DNA from: Burkholderia oklahomensis C6786
GTDB lineage: Bacteria > Pseudomonadota > Gammaproteobacteria > Burkholderiales > Burkholderiaceae
Assembly: GCF_000959365.1 (NCBI RefSeq)
Contig: NZ_CP009556.1
Coordinates: 1,612,001 to 1,676,000, forward strand
Direction: 5' to 3'
Length of the DNA: 64,000 nucleotides
This document shows positions 46,705-55,796 of this stretch, piece by piece (the first letter of the stretch is position 1; every line of letters begins with the position of its first letter). Position numbers and translations under genes: made by a program. The notes beneath the pieces were generated by a model. That model was not told the DNA's origin, did no database searches, and saw only the letters and a program-made list of their open reading frames with translations.

Positions 46705-47326
46705 ATCCAAGCGTTCGTCGGGCCGGCGCGTCGGGCGAGGCTCGTCCAGTCGTCCGGTGGCGCACCGGCGCGAAATCAAGGACCGGATTCTTATAACGAT
46801 AGTCCGAAACGCGGCTTGCTGCGCGGATGCCGGCGGTGTCGAAGGCGCGGGGCTTGACGCGGCGCGGCGAGTGGGCTGCGCGCCGCTGTCGCGTCGGCCT
46901 TCGAAGCGTAACGCCGGGCGCGCGTGCCGCGTGCGCGTTTGCCGCGTGGAAGCGAGCGATGGGCGAAACGTAAGCTCGCGGGCGCAGCTTGGCGCGGCGT
47001 GAAGGCGGGGAGCGCCGGGCGTCGATCGCGGCCGGTTCGGTTCGGGACGAGTCGAACCGGCCGGGGCGAGTGCGGCGGTGAAGGTCGAGCCGAGCAAAGT
47101 GTCGGCGGGTCGGCCGCGAAAGCGCCGGCGCGGGCGGATCGTGCGCGACACGGAAAGCGTTATCGGCGAGCGTCATCTGCGACCGTCATCGACGAGCATC
47201 GATCGCCCGCCGCGCGGAAGCGTCCGCCCGCCGGGGCGTCGCTCGTGCGGCAAGCCGGAAGAGGGCGGGCGATTGGAACCGATTCGATGCGCCCGCCCGC
47301 GGCACGACCCGGACGGGCGTCGCGGC
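46705..47326. other. Intergenic region, no gene recognised
   Basis: These 622 bases separate two minus-strand genes. The open frames are Arg/Ala-rich without domains. The promoter of the hydroxylase gene should lie near 46705-46850, where composition dips slightly, but no clear -35/-10 pair was found. Confidence 0.45.
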
Positions 47327-48298
47327 TCAACGCCGATCGTCGTCGATGTAGCCGCGGATCACGTCGACGAAACTCGCATCGCCCTTCAGGCCGAGCGCCT
47401 CGGCGCGCGACGTGTCCCACCGTCCCGGCCAGCTGCCGACGATCTTGACGACGCGCTCGTCCTCGGCGCGGCGGATCAGCTTCACCGCGTCGGCGCCGGC
47501 GACTTCGCGCAGCGCGTCGATCATTTCGTCGACCGTCACCGAGATCCCCGGCAGATTGATCACGCGCCGGTTGCCGAGCTTCGCGCCGTCGAGCTCGCAG
47601 CCGGCGATCAGCGCCTCGATCGCGCGGCGCGGCGACAGCAGCCACAGCCGCGTGTCGCCCGGCACCGGGCACACGGCTTCCTCGCCGTTCAGCGGCTCGC
47701 GGATGATCCCGCTCGCGAACGACGAAGCCGCCGCGTTCGGCCGGCCGGGCCGCACGCTGATCGTCGGCAGCCTTAGCACGCGGCCGTCGACGAAGCCGCG
47801 CCGCGCGTAGTCGGACAGCAGCCGCTCGGCGATCGCCTTTTGCGCGCCGTACGACGACTGCGGATCGAGCGCGGTGTCGTCCTGCACGACGTCGGGCAGC
47901 GCGCCGCCGTAGACCGCGACCGAGCTCGTGAACACGACGCGCGGCCGGTGACCGCGCGCGCGGCATACGTCGAGCAGCAGGCGCGACGCGTCGAGATTGA
48001 TCCGCATCCCGAGGTCGAAGTCGGCTTCCGCCTGGCCGCTGACGATCGCGGCGAGATGGAAGATCGCGCGCGTATGCTCGTCGATCGCGCTGTCGAGCAC
48101 GGCGCGCTCGGCGATGTCGCCGACGATCGTCGTCACGCGCGGATCGCCGAAGTCGTTGCTCTTGACGACGTCGAGCAGCACGAGCGCGTCGATCCGTTCC
48201 GGCGCGCCGTTCGGGCCGGCCAGCTCGCCGCGCGCGAGCAGCTGTTTTGCGAGACGCTGGCCGAGGAAGCCGGCGCCGCCAGTGATCAGAACTTTCAT
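47327..48298 (-). CDS. denD: D-erythronate dehydrogenase
   Basis: The 323-residue product is an extended short-chain dehydrogenase/epimerase-type enzyme. It shows the NAD loop ITGGAGFLGQRLAKQL at the N-terminus, FHLAAIVSGQAE, and the catalytic YGAQKAIAE (YxxxK). In DUF1537 kinase operons this enzyme oxidises D-erythronate to 2-oxo-tetronate; the assignment here relies on the neighbouring otnI, otnC, otnK and ltnD. It is the last gene of the operon, 27 bases after otnI. Confidence 0.88.
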   Translation of the reverse strand: MKVLITGGAGFLGQRLAKQLLARGELAGPNGAPERIDALVLLDVVKSNDFGDPRVTTIVGDIAERAVLDSAIDEHTRAIFHLAAIVSGQAEADFDLGMRINLDASRLLLDVCRARGHRPRVVFTSSVAVYGGALPDVVQDDTALDPQSSYGAQKAIAERLLSDYARRGFVDGRVLRLPTISVRPGRPNAAASSFASGIIREPLNGEEAVCPVPGDTRLWLLSPRRAIEALIAGCELDGAKLGNRRVINLPGISVTVDEMIDALREVAGADAVKLIRRAEDERVVKIVGSWPGRWDTSRAEALGLKGDASFVDVIRGYIDDDRR

Positions 48299-48325
48299 CG
48301 AAGTGTGCCTCGTGAGAATGCGGGA

Positions 48326-49102
48326 TTACAGGTAGGGCGCGAGCCAGCCGAGGCCCTCGGACGTGCCGGCCTTCGGCCGATACTCGCAGCCGATCCAGCC
48401 GTCGTAGCCGAGCGCGTCGATCAGCTCGAACAGATACGGATAGTTGATTTCGCCGACGTCCGGCTCGTGGCGCTCCGGCACGCCCGCGATCTGGATGTGG
48501 CCGATGCCCGCGATGTCGCGCTTGAGCTTCGTCGCGAGATCGCCTTCGACGATCTGGCAGTGATAGCAGTCGAACTGCACCTTCAGGTTCGGCGCGCCGA
48601 CCTCGCGGCAGATCGCCTGCGCGTCGCCCTGGCGGTTCAGGAAGAAGCCCGGCATGTCGCGCGGGTTGATCGGCTCGATGACGATCGCGACGTTCTCCGC
48701 GCGCGCCGCTTCGGCCGCGTGCGCGAGGTTGTGCAGATACGTGTCGCGATGCTTCGCGCGATCCTGCGTCGGTGCGATCAGGCCCGCCATCACGTGGATC
48801 TTGCCGTTGCCGATCACGCGCGCGTAGTCGAGCGCGGTGTCGATCGCGCGCCTGAACTCGTCCTCGCGGCCCGGCAGCGACGCGATCCCGCGCTCGCCCG
48901 CCGCCCAGTCGCCGGGCGGCGCGTTGAAGAGCGCCTGCACGAGGCCGTGCGCGTCGAGGCGCGCTTTCAGCTCGGCGGCGGGAAAATCGTACGGAAACAG
49001 GTACTCGACCGCCTTGAAGCCGTCGCGTGCCGCGGCGGCGAAGCGGTCGAGGAACGCGTGCTCGTTGTACATCATCGTGAGGTTGGCGGCGAAGCGCGGC
49101 AT
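48326..49102 (-). CDS. otnI: 2-oxo-tetronate isomerase (hydroxypyruvate isomerase family)
   Basis: The 258-residue TIM-barrel enzyme interconverts 2-oxo- and 3-oxo-tetronate, placing the keto group for phosphorylation by OtnK. Family features are [19 protein letters not shown] at the start, [20 protein letters not shown] with a metal-ligand Glu, [19 protein letters not shown] with Asp/His ligands and [20 protein letters not shown] near the end. It lies 84 bases after the MFS transporter and before denD in the operon. Confidence 0.9.
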   Translation of the reverse strand: MPRFAANLTMMYNEHAFLDRFAAAARDGFKAVEYLFPYDFPAAELKARLDAHGLVQALFNAPPGDWAAGERGIASLPGREDEFRRAIDTALDYARVIGNGKIHVMAGLIAPTQDRAKHRDTYLHNLAHAAEAARAENVAIVIEPINPRDMPGFFLNRQGDAQAICREVGAPNLKVQFDCYHCQIVEGDLATKLKRDIAGIGHIQIAGVPERHEPDVGEINYPYLFELIDALGYDGWIGCEYRPKAGTSEGLGWLAPYL

Positions 49103-49186
49103 GGCGTCGGTTCCGGGTCAGGAGGTTGAGTGGGCGGCGGGGCGGCGCGCGCATCGCAACGCGCGCGCCGCCCCGCCGACGGTCGA

Positions 49187-50509
49187 TTATCGGTTGACGA
49201 GCTTCGCGGGCGTGAGCCACACGGCGATCGAGCCGATCACGAGCATCGCGGCGAGCACGTACATGCCCGATGCGGTGCTGTGCGTCGCGTCCTTCAGATA
49301 GCCGATCAGATAGGGGCTCGCAAAGCCGGCGAGGTTGCCGATCGAATTGATGATCGCGATGCCGGCCGCGGCGCCGCTGCCCGCGAGAAACGCGGTCGGC
49401 AGCGACCAGAAGAGCGGCGCGCAGGTCAGCACGCCGCCGGCGGCGATCGACAGGAACAGGATCGACACGGCGGTATTGTGCGAGTACGACGCGGCGACCG
49501 CGAAGCCGACGGTGCCCATCATCGCGGGAACGATCAGGTGCCAGCGGCGCTCGCGGCGCTTGTCCGCGCTATGGCCGAACAGGTTCATCACGACGATCGC
49601 GACCGCGAACGGAATCGCGCTCAAGAGGCCGATCTGCAGCGTGTCGGTGATGCCCGTCGATTTGACGAGCGTCGGCATCCAGAACGTGAGCCCGTACTGG
49701 CCGGTGACGAACGTGAAGTAGATCAGCGACATCCACCACATCCGCGGATCGCGCAGCACGGTCGAGAGCGAATGCTCGTGCTTGTTGCGCTCGTGCGGCT
49801 GCGCTTCGATCTCGTCGGTCAAGCGCTTCTTCTCGCGCTCGGTGAGCCACTTCGCGCTGCGGATGCTGTTGTCGAGATAGAGGATCGTCGCGATGCCGAT
49901 CGCGATCGCGGGCACCGCCTCGATCACGAACATCCATTGCCAGCCGTGGAAGCCGGCGCCGCCGTGGAATCGCTCCATGATCCAGCCGGACAGCGGATTG
50001 CCGAAAATCCCCGACACCGGAATCGCCGACATGAACACCGCGATGATCTTCGCGCGGCGATGCGTCGGGAACCAGTACGTGAGATACAGGATCACGCCCG
50101 GATAGAAGCCCGCTTCCGCGAGGCCGAGCAGGAAGCGCAGCGCGTAGAACTGCGCCGGCGTCTTCACGAACGCGAAGAGCGCGGACAGGAGGCCCCACGT
50201 GATCATGATCCGCGCGATCCAGATGCGCGCGCCGATCCGGTGCATCAGCATGTTGCTCGGCAGCTCGAACAGGAAGTAGCCGAGGAAGAAAATCCCCGCG
50301 CCGAGGCCGAACACGGTTTCGCTGAACGCGAGATCCTGCGACATCTGCAGCTTCGCGAACCCGACGTTCACGCGATCGAGATACGCGATCACATAGCAGA
50401 GCATCAGGAACGGCACGATGCGCCAGAACACTTTCTTGTAGGTCAGGTCGAGCTCGGCCTGTCCGGCCGTGTCGAGCGGCCGGGCCGCGGCTGCTTGGCT
50501 GGGTATCAT
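49187..50509 (-). CDS. MFS transporter, anion:cation symporter type (probable tetronate uptake)
   Basis: The 440-residue product is a 12-segment carrier of the ACS family that imports sugar acids and related anions. ATG 50509 is preferred because GGAG lies 9 bases before it; ATG 50524 would add five residues. Signatures include VIAYLDRVNVGFAKLQMSQD after helix 1, RFLLGLAEAGFYPGVILYLT and NPLSGWIMERF. Its place inside the threonate/erythronate operon suggests it brings in those acids. The substrate is inferred from context. Confidence 0.88.
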   Translation of the reverse strand: MIPSQAAAARPLDTAGQAELDLTYKKVFWRIVPFLMLCYVIAYLDRVNVGFAKLQMSQDLAFSETVFGLGAGIFFLGYFLFELPSNMLMHRIGARIWIARIMITWGLLSALFAFVKTPAQFYALRFLLGLAEAGFYPGVILYLTYWFPTHRRAKIIAVFMSAIPVSGIFGNPLSGWIMERFHGGAGFHGWQWMFVIEAVPAIAIGIATILYLDNSIRSAKWLTEREKKRLTDEIEAQPHERNKHEHSLSTVLRDPRMWWMSLIYFTFVTGQYGLTFWMPTLVKSTGITDTLQIGLLSAIPFAVAIVVMNLFGHSADKRRERRWHLIVPAMMGTVGFAVAASYSHNTAVSILFLSIAAGGVLTCAPLFWSLPTAFLAGSGAAAGIAIINSIGNLAGFASPYLIGYLKDATHSTASGMYVLAAMLVIGSIAVWLTPAKLVNR

Positions 50510-50611
50510 TTCCGGTGTCTCCATGAGTTATCGACGCCGGCCGCGTGCGCGGCCGCTGCGTTTTGTCGTGTGCTGGTTGATTGGCCCGCGCACACGGCGG
50601 GCAGGACAGCG

Positions 50612-51253
50612 TTACCAGCGCGCACCGAACGCATCGCGCAGTTCGTTCAGCGCGGCGTCATCGAGCGGCTCGGGTTTGGGGTTCGTCATCAGCCACAGCC
50701 GGGCGGTCTCCTCGAGCTCTTCGAGCGCGTACGACGCATGCGCGACCGACGGGCCCCAGACGACCGGGCCGAGCCGTTCGAGCAGCACGCCGCGCACGCG
50801 ATCGGCGAGCGCCGCGACCTCGGCCGCGACGGCGGGATCGCCCGGACGGCGATAGCGGATGAGCGGAATGTGGCCGACCTTCATCACGTAGTACGGCGTG
50901 ATCGGCGGCAGCACGTCGGCTTCGCTCCAGACGCCCGCGAGCGTGAGCGCGACGAGGTGCGTCGAGTGCGTGTGGACGATCCCGCGCGCTTCGGCGTTGC
51001 GCGCGTAGATGCCGCGATGCAGCGCGAGCGTCTTCGACGGCTTGCCGCCCGATACCGCGTGGCCCGCGAGATCGACCTTCGCGATGCCGGCCGGATCGAG
51101 GCGGCCGAGGCACGCGTCGGTCGGCGTGATCAGCCAGCCGTCGTCGAGCTTCGCGCTGATGTTGCCCGCGCTGCCGACCGCATGGCCGCGCGCGTAGAGG
51201 CTCGCGCCGATCTCGCAGATCTGTTCGCGCAGGGTCGCTTCGGCGGCGCTCAT
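50612..51253 (-). CDS. otnC: 3-oxo-tetronate 4-phosphate decarboxylase (class II aldolase family)
   Basis: The 213-residue enzyme converts 3-oxo-tetronate 4-phosphate to dihydroxyacetone phosphate and CO2. It has the class II aldolase/adducin fold: GHAVGSAGNISAKLDDGWLI, the phosphate-site ITPTDACLG, the zinc ligands IVHTHSTHLVAL and a third His in VAHASYALEELEE. ATG 51253 overlaps the otnK stop as ATGA, which implies translational coupling with the kinase that makes its substrate. Confidence 0.92.
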   Translation of the reverse strand: MSAAEATLREQICEIGASLYARGHAVGSAGNISAKLDDGWLITPTDACLGRLDPAGIAKVDLAGHAVSGGKPSKTLALHRGIYARNAEARGIVHTHSTHLVALTLAGVWSEADVLPPITPYYVMKVGHIPLIRYRRPGDPAVAAEVAALADRVRGVLLERLGPVVWGPSVAHASYALEELEETARLWLMTNPKPEPLDDAALNELRDAFGARW

Positions 51254-52665
51254 GCGGCGCCCTCCAGCGCGCGCAGCGCCTTCTCGAAGAAGTCGGTCGC
51301 GCCGAAATTGCCCGATTTCAGCGCGAGGCCGAGCGGCTCGGCGTCGAGCGTTCCATGGGGGCTTCCTCCGGGCGTCCCATGGGGACTTCCTCCGGGCGTC
51401 CCACAGGGACTTCCTCCGGGCGTCCCACAGGGACTTCCTCCGGGCGTCCCACAGGGACTTCCTCCGGGCGTCGCGGTCGCGGGCACGCCGGGGTCGATCT
51501 GCTCGCCGATCTGCAGCGACTTCACGTCGAGCGCCTGCACGATCGCGCCCGACGTCTCGCCGCCCGCGACGACGAACTTGCGCACGCCGAGTTCGCGCAG
51601 CCCGCGCGCGATCGCGGCGAGCGTTTTTTCGACGAGATGGCCGGCGGCCTCGACGCCGAGCGTCTGCTGCACCTGCTTCACTTCGTCGGGCGCGGCGGTC
51701 GCGTAGATCAGCACCGGTTGCGGCAGATGCGAGCGTGCGAACGCGAGCGCCTGCTCGACGACGGGCTCGCCGCGCGCGGCCGCGAGCGGATCGATCCGGA
51801 ATGCGGGACGCTCGGCGCGCCACGCGGCGACTTGCGCGTTGGTCGCCTTCGACGCGCTGCCGGCGAGCACCGCCGACGCGCCTTCGATCTTCGGCAGCGC
51901 GGCCGCGTCGCCGCGCTCGGGCAGCAGCTCGCCGAGCCGGAAGTTCGACGGCAGGCCGAGCGCGACGCCCGAGCCGCCCGTGATCAGCGGCAGGTCCGCG
52001 CACGCCTCGCCGAGCACGTACAGATCGTGGTCGGTCAGCGCGTCTGCGATCGCAAGCCGCACGCCTTCGCGGCGCAGCGTGTCGATCGTCTCGCGCACGG
52101 CGGACGTGCCGAGCGCGATCACGTCGTAGCGAATCAGCCCGACCTTCGACGACGTCTGCCGCTGCAGCACGTGCACGAGATTCGCGTCCTTCATCGGCGT
52201 GAGCGGATGGTTTTCCATGCCCGATTCGCTCAGCAGCGCATCGCCGACGAACAGATGGCCGCGATAGACGGTGCGGCCGTTCTCGGGAAACGCGGGGCAT
52301 GCGATCGTGAACGCGTCCTCGCCGGCGAGCGCATCGAGCAGCGCATCGGCGACGGGGCCGATGTTGCCCGCGTCGGTCGAATCGAACGTCGAGCAGTATT
52401 TGAAGAAGAACTGGCGGCAGCCCTGCGCGCGCAGCCATTCGAGCGCGGCGAGCGATTGCGCGACCGCGTCGGCGGCGGGGATCGTGCGCGACTTCAGCGC
52501 GACGACGATCGCATCGGCTTCGACCGGCGCGCCGGCGGCCGGCACGCCGATCGTCTGCACGGTGCGCATGCCGCCCTTGACGAGCATGTTCGCGAGATCG
52601 GTCGCGCCGGTGAAATCGTCGGCGATGCAGCCGAGCAGGGGACGAAAGACTTGATCGGTGCTCAT
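51250..52665 (-). CDS. otnK: 3-oxo-tetronate kinase (DUF1537) with a C-terminal minisatellite
   Basis: The 471-residue kinase phosphorylates 3-oxo-tetronate at C4. I chose ATG 52665 with GAGG upstream over an unsupported longer frame. The DUF1537 N-terminal domain begins LLGCIADDFTGATDLANMLV. The C-terminal nucleotide-binding domain carries FVVAGGETSGAIVQAL and ends with KSGNFGATDFFEKAL. Between IDPGVPATA and those last motifs sit five copies of TPGGSP(C/H)G, 40 residues of insert. The insert stays in frame and lies between recognisable core motifs, so activity may be kept. The gene follows ltnD by 22 bases. Confidence 0.92.
   Translation of the reverse strand: MSTDQVFRPLLGCIADDFTGATDLANMLVKGGMRTVQTIGVPAAGAPVEADAIVVALKSRTIPAADAVAQSLAALEWLRAQGCRQFFFKYCSTFDSTDAGNIGPVADALLDALAGEDAFTIACPAFPENGRTVYRGHLFVGDALLSESGMENHPLTPMKDANLVHVLQRQTSSKVGLIRYDVIALGTSAVRETIDTLRREGVRLAIADALTDHDLYVLGEACADLPLITGGSGVALGLPSNFRLGELLPERGDAAALPKIEGASAVLAGSASKATNAQVAAWRAERPAFRIDPLAAARGEPVVEQALAFARSHLPQPVLIYATAAPDEVKQVQQTLGVEAAGHLVEKTLAAIARGLRELGVRKFVVAGGETSGAIVQALDVKSLQIGEQIDPGVPATATPGGSPCGTPGGSPCGTPGGSPCGTPGGSPHGTPGGSPHGTLDAEPLGLALKSGNFGATDFFEKALRALEGAA
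51353..51472 (-). repeat. 24-bp minisatellite, five copies, inside otnK
   Basis: Five head-to-tail 24-bp units occur, consensus CCACAGGGACTTCCTCCGGG then CGTC. The three copies at the high-coordinate end agree and the first two carry CCATGGGG variants. Each unit encodes TPGGSPCG or TPGGSPHG, so changes in copy number keep the frame. Confidence 0.92.
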
Positions 52666-52687
52666 GGCGACAGAGACCTCCGTAAAA

Positions 52688-53578
52688 TCAGCGGCGCGCC
52701 GGCAGCGTGATGCCGGGGAAGGTCTTGATGACGGCCGAGTCGTCCTCGCCGCCATGGCCCGCGCTCGACGCGCTCATGAACATCTGGTGCGCGGCCGCCG
52801 ACAGCGGCAGCGGGAATTTGCTGCGGCGCGCGGTGTCGAGCACGAGGCCGAGATCCTTCACGAAGATGTCGACCGCCGACAGCGGCGTGTAGTCGCCGTT
52901 CAGGATGTGCGGCACGCGGTTCTCGAACATCCACGAATTGCCGGCGCTGTGCGTGATCACGTCGTAGAGCGCGTCGGGATCGACGCCTTCGCGCAAGCCG
53001 AGCGCCATCGCCTCGGCCGCCGCCGCGATGTGCACGCCCGCGAGCAATTGGTTGATGATCTTCACCTTCGAGCCCGCGCCGTGCGCGTCGCCGAGCCGGT
53101 AGACCTTGCCCGCGATCGCCGCGAGCACGTCGCCGCATGCTTCGTACGCGGCGGCGGGACCCGACGTCATCATCGTCATCTCGCCCGACGCCGCGCGCGC
53201 GGCGCCGCCCGACACCGGCGCGTCGAGCATCAGCACGCCGGCCGCCGCGATCCGCGCGCCGAGTTGCGCGGCGAACTCCGGCGCGACCGTCGCGCTCGAG
53301 ATCACGACGCCGCCGGGCTTCATCTGCGCGAGCGCGCCGTGCTCGCCGAACAGCACCGCATCCGTCTGCTCCGCATTGACGACGAGCGTGATCACGACGT
53401 CGCACTGCGCGCCGAGCTCGGCGGGCGTCGCGCAGCGCACGCCGCCTTCGGCGGCGAACGCGGCGAGCACGTTCTCGCGCACGTCGCACGCATGCACGCG
53501 AAAGCCCGCGCGCAACAGCGAACGGGCGACGCCCAGGCCCATCGCACCCAGTCCGATGACTCCAACATTCCGTGACAT
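52688..53578 (-). CDS. ltnD: L-threonate dehydrogenase
   Basis: The 296-residue product is a beta-hydroxyacid dehydrogenase. It has the NAD(P) loop VGVIGLGAMGLGVARSLL at the start, the substrate-binding APVSGGAARAASGEMTMMTS and the catalytic Lys region GSKVKIINQLLAGVHIAAAA. In tetronate operons this enzyme oxidises L-threonate to 2-oxo-tetronate. ATG 53578 is used rather than an in-frame TTG six bases upstream, because AAGG lies at suitable spacing. It is the first enzyme gene after the GntR regulator, with a 70-bp gap. Confidence 0.9.
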   Translation of the reverse strand: MSRNVGVIGLGAMGLGVARSLLRAGFRVHACDVRENVLAAFAAEGGVRCATPAELGAQCDVVITLVVNAEQTDAVLFGEHGALAQMKPGGVVISSATVAPEFAAQLGARIAAAGVLMLDAPVSGGAARAASGEMTMMTSGPAAAYEACGDVLAAIAGKVYRLGDAHGAGSKVKIINQLLAGVHIAAAAEAMALGLREGVDPDALYDVITHSAGNSWMFENRVPHILNGDYTPLSAVDIFVKDLGLVLDTARRSKFPLPLSAAAHQMFMSASSAGHGGEDDSAVIKTFPGITLPARR

Positions 53579-53648
53579 GATCAACCTTCTTCTCGATTCG
53601 TTCGGGATGCGATCCGCGCGCGGCGAGCGGCCGGTCGCGGATCGCGGA

Positions 53649-54353
53649 TCAGCAAATGCCGGCTTGCTCGAGACGGCGGGCCGCGTTGTACATGTGCGCG
53701 CGGGCGGCGTTGCGGGCCGCCGACGGATCGCGCGCGCGGATCGCGTCGGTGATCGCCGCGTGCTCCTCGCGCACCTGCCGCGAAAAGTCCTCGCGGGTCG
53801 CCTCGTTGCGGCGCGTGACCGTCACGCCCGCTTCGAGGTACTGGTTCAGGAAGCTGAGCGTCTTCAGGAAATACGGATTGCCGGTGACGCTCGCGATCGT
53901 CCGATGGAACGCGACGTCCTCCGCGACGCCGTCGCGGCCTTCGGCGACCGCGTCGTCGATCTTCGCGAGCGCGGTGTCGATGTCTTCCATGTCCTCGTCG
54001 GTGCGGCAGAGCGCGGCTTCGGCGGCGACTTCCGCCTCGATCGCGCGGCGCACCGCGAGCAGATGCGGCAGCGAACTCGCTTCGACCGCCTCCGCGTAAT
54101 CGATCCGCAGCGGCCGGATCGCCGCGTGCTGCGCGATGTAGACGCCGCTGCCCTGACGCGGCTCGACGACGCCTTCGTTCTTCAGACGCGAGATCGCCTC
54201 GCGGATCACGGTGCGGCTCACGCCGAACTCCTGCGCGAGCACGGCTTCGGTCGGCAGCTTGCCGGTGCCGGCGAAGCTGCCGATCTCGATCTGCTTCAGA
54301 AGCTGCTGGGCGACCGTGTCGCTCATCGCCCGGGTCGGAATTTTCTCGAACAT
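53649..54353 (-). CDS. GntR-family (FadR/FCD) regulator of the tetronate operon
   Basis: The 234-residue product has an N-terminal winged helix (DTVAQQLLKQIEIGSFAG, KLPTEAVLAQEFGVSRTVIR, REAISRLKNEGVVEPRQGSG) and a C-terminal FCD ligand-binding domain with His/Asp metal-site candidates (DVAFHRTIASVTGNPYF). ATG 54353 is chosen because FEKIPTRAMSDTV is the usual family beginning and because the longer start would place the candidate operator inside the gene. It heads the minus-strand operon and probably represses it in the absence of a tetronate-derived inducer. Confidence 0.88.
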   Translation of the reverse strand: MFEKIPTRAMSDTVAQQLLKQIEIGSFAGTGKLPTEAVLAQEFGVSRTVIREAISRLKNEGVVEPRQGSGVYIAQHAAIRPLRIDYAEAVEASSLPHLLAVRRAIEAEVAAEAALCRTDEDMEDIDTALAKIDDAVAEGRDGVAEDVAFHRTIASVTGNPYFLKTLSFLNQYLEAGVTVTRRNEATREDFSRQVREEHAAITDAIRARDPSAARNAARAHMYNAARRLEQAGIC

Positions 54354-54363
54354 GGCGTTTATT

Positions 54364-54390
54364 TTGTAAGGTGATGTGGTCATCATACAA
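54364..54390. promoter_or_regulatory. Candidate GntR operator
   Basis: TGATG-TGGT-CATCA (54372-54385) is a perfect inverted repeat with a 4-base spacer. It is flanked by TTGTA on the left (three bases away) and TACAA on the right (adjacent), forming a nested dyad. It lies about 10 bases upstream of the regulator start. Confidence 0.5.
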
Positions 54391-54542
54391 CTTTGAATTG
54401 AGGCAGGCATTCGGGATAACCCTCGGGAAGTGGGTTTTGGCGAAATGACACCGGGCTAGCAGAATAGAGACTTTCCGCCGTCCGGAACCTGCCGCCCGCT
54501 GGCGGTTCGGCGCTTCCGGACGCTCTACGCGAGGCCGACCGC

Positions 54543-55157
54543 ATGACGCCGCCGATCAAGCTGGTGCTGTTCGATATGGAGGGCGTGCTGTCGGTCTACG
54601 ACCGCGCCGCGCGCACCGCGCGCCTTGCCGACCTGACGGGCCGGCCGCCCGACGCGGTGCGCCACGCGATCTGGGGCTCGGGCCTCGAGGCGCGCGCCGA
54701 CGCGGGGCTCATCGGCGTCGACCAATACCTGACCGAGCTGGGCGAGCTGCTCGGCGCGCCGGTGAGCCGCGACGATTGGCTGATCGCGCGCAAGGCGTCG
54801 ATCACGCCGAATCTCGATGCGATCGCGCTCGCCGAGCGCGTCGCGCAGCGCAGCCGGATTGCGGTGCTGACAAACAACTGCCGGCTCGTCACCGATTACA
54901 TCGATTATCTGAATCCTCCCGTTGCGCGGGTCTTCGGTGCGGACGTCTATCCGTCGGCGACGTTCGGCGCGGCGAAGCCGGATGCGCGGGCTTATCTGGG
55001 ATGCGTCGGGTGGCTCGGCGTGACGGCTGACGAGACGCTCTTCATCGACGATGCCGATGCCAACGTCGAAGGCGCGGTGAACGCGGGTTTGCTGGGATGC
55101 AAGTTCGTGGGTGTGGATGCGCTGGCGGAAGAGTTGGAGAAGCGGAAGTTGGTCTAG
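54543..55157 (+). CDS. HAD-family hydrolase
   Basis: The 204-residue cytoplasmic product is a haloacid-dehalogenase-like phosphatase. Motif I reads LVLFDMEGVLSVYD, so the second Asp of the usual DxD is Glu. Motif II is IAVLTNNCRL, motif III the Lys of GAAKPDARAYLGC and motif IV TLFIDDADANVEGAVNAGL. A small helical cap lies between I and II. The substrate cannot be told from sequence. It starts with ATG 54543 and appears to be monocistronic, divergent from the tetronate operon. Confidence 0.85.
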   Translation: MTPPIKLVLFDMEGVLSVYDRAARTARLADLTGRPPDAVRHAIWGSGLEARADAGLIGVDQYLTELGELLGAPVSRDDWLIARKASITPNLDAIALAERVAQRSRIAVLTNNCRLVTDYIDYLNPPVARVFGADVYPSATFGAAKPDARAYLGCVGWLGVTADETLFIDDADANVEGAVNAGLLGCKFVGVDALAEELEKRKLV

Positions 55158-55325
55158 ATATGCGGTGGTCGACGGACGTGCGTGCTTGACGTTGAATTGA
55201 ATGGCGTTTGCTCTCGCGTTTGAGGTCGCGCGGGTGCTTGCGCTGGCATTTCGTTGCATTGCGCGGTTCGCGGTTCGCGATCGTTTCACTCGAATCAACT
55301 TATCCCCATTGGAGCGAGATAAATC

Positions 55326-55796
55326 ATGTCGAACAAACCTCCGGAATTGCTGAAGGCCGCCGATATCGAAGCGATGGAGGCGGTGCGTTCGGTCCATTCG
55401 CTGAACGAGAACGCGATCCGTTTGAAGAAGCCGCTCAGCGACAAGACCGGGATCACGCAGTTCGGGTTTCTCATCATCACGATCATGCCGGGGCATGAAT
55501 CGTCCGAGTATCACCGGCATCTCTATGAAGAGGAGTGCGTGTACATCCTGTCCGGGTATGGCGAGGCGACGCTCGACGAGCGGACGTATCCAGTCGGGCC
55601 GGGGGATTTTCTGGGGTTCGCGCGGCGCGGGCCCGCGCATGTGCTGAGGAATTCGGGGGATGTGCCGCTCGTGTTCATCGCTGCCGGGCAGCGGCTGGAG
55701 CATGACGTCTGCGATTATCCGCGAGTCGGGAAGCGGCTTTTCGTGGCGGGGGAAGTGGAGGGGTATGTCGAGCTAGGCGGCGGCGGGACGCTGTGA
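55326..55796 (+). CDS. Cupin-domain protein
   Basis: The 156-residue product has a single cupin barrel. Motif 1 reads IMPGHESSEYHRHLYEEECV, with His, His and Glu in metal-ligand positions, followed by YILSGYGEATLDERTYPVGP. Motif 2 is PGDFLGFARRGPAHVLRNSG, containing the last His. This pattern fits a small metal-binding cupin, perhaps a sugar isomerase-like or dioxygenase-like protein, but no substrate is indicated. ATG 55326 follows GGAG at a somewhat long spacing. Confidence 0.82.
   Translation: MSNKPPELLKAADIEAMEAVRSVHSLNENAIRLKKPLSDKTGITQFGFLIITIMPGHESSEYHRHLYEEECVYILSGYGEATLDERTYPVGPGDFLGFARRGPAHVLRNSGDVPLVFIAAGQRLEHDVCDYPRVGKRLFVAGEVEGYVELGGGGTL

Noticed and set aside
45839..47176. Long minus-strand frame around the Asp/Asn hydroxylase
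   Set aside because: It is in another frame from the enzyme with its recognisable His motifs, and is Arg/Ala-rich without a domain.
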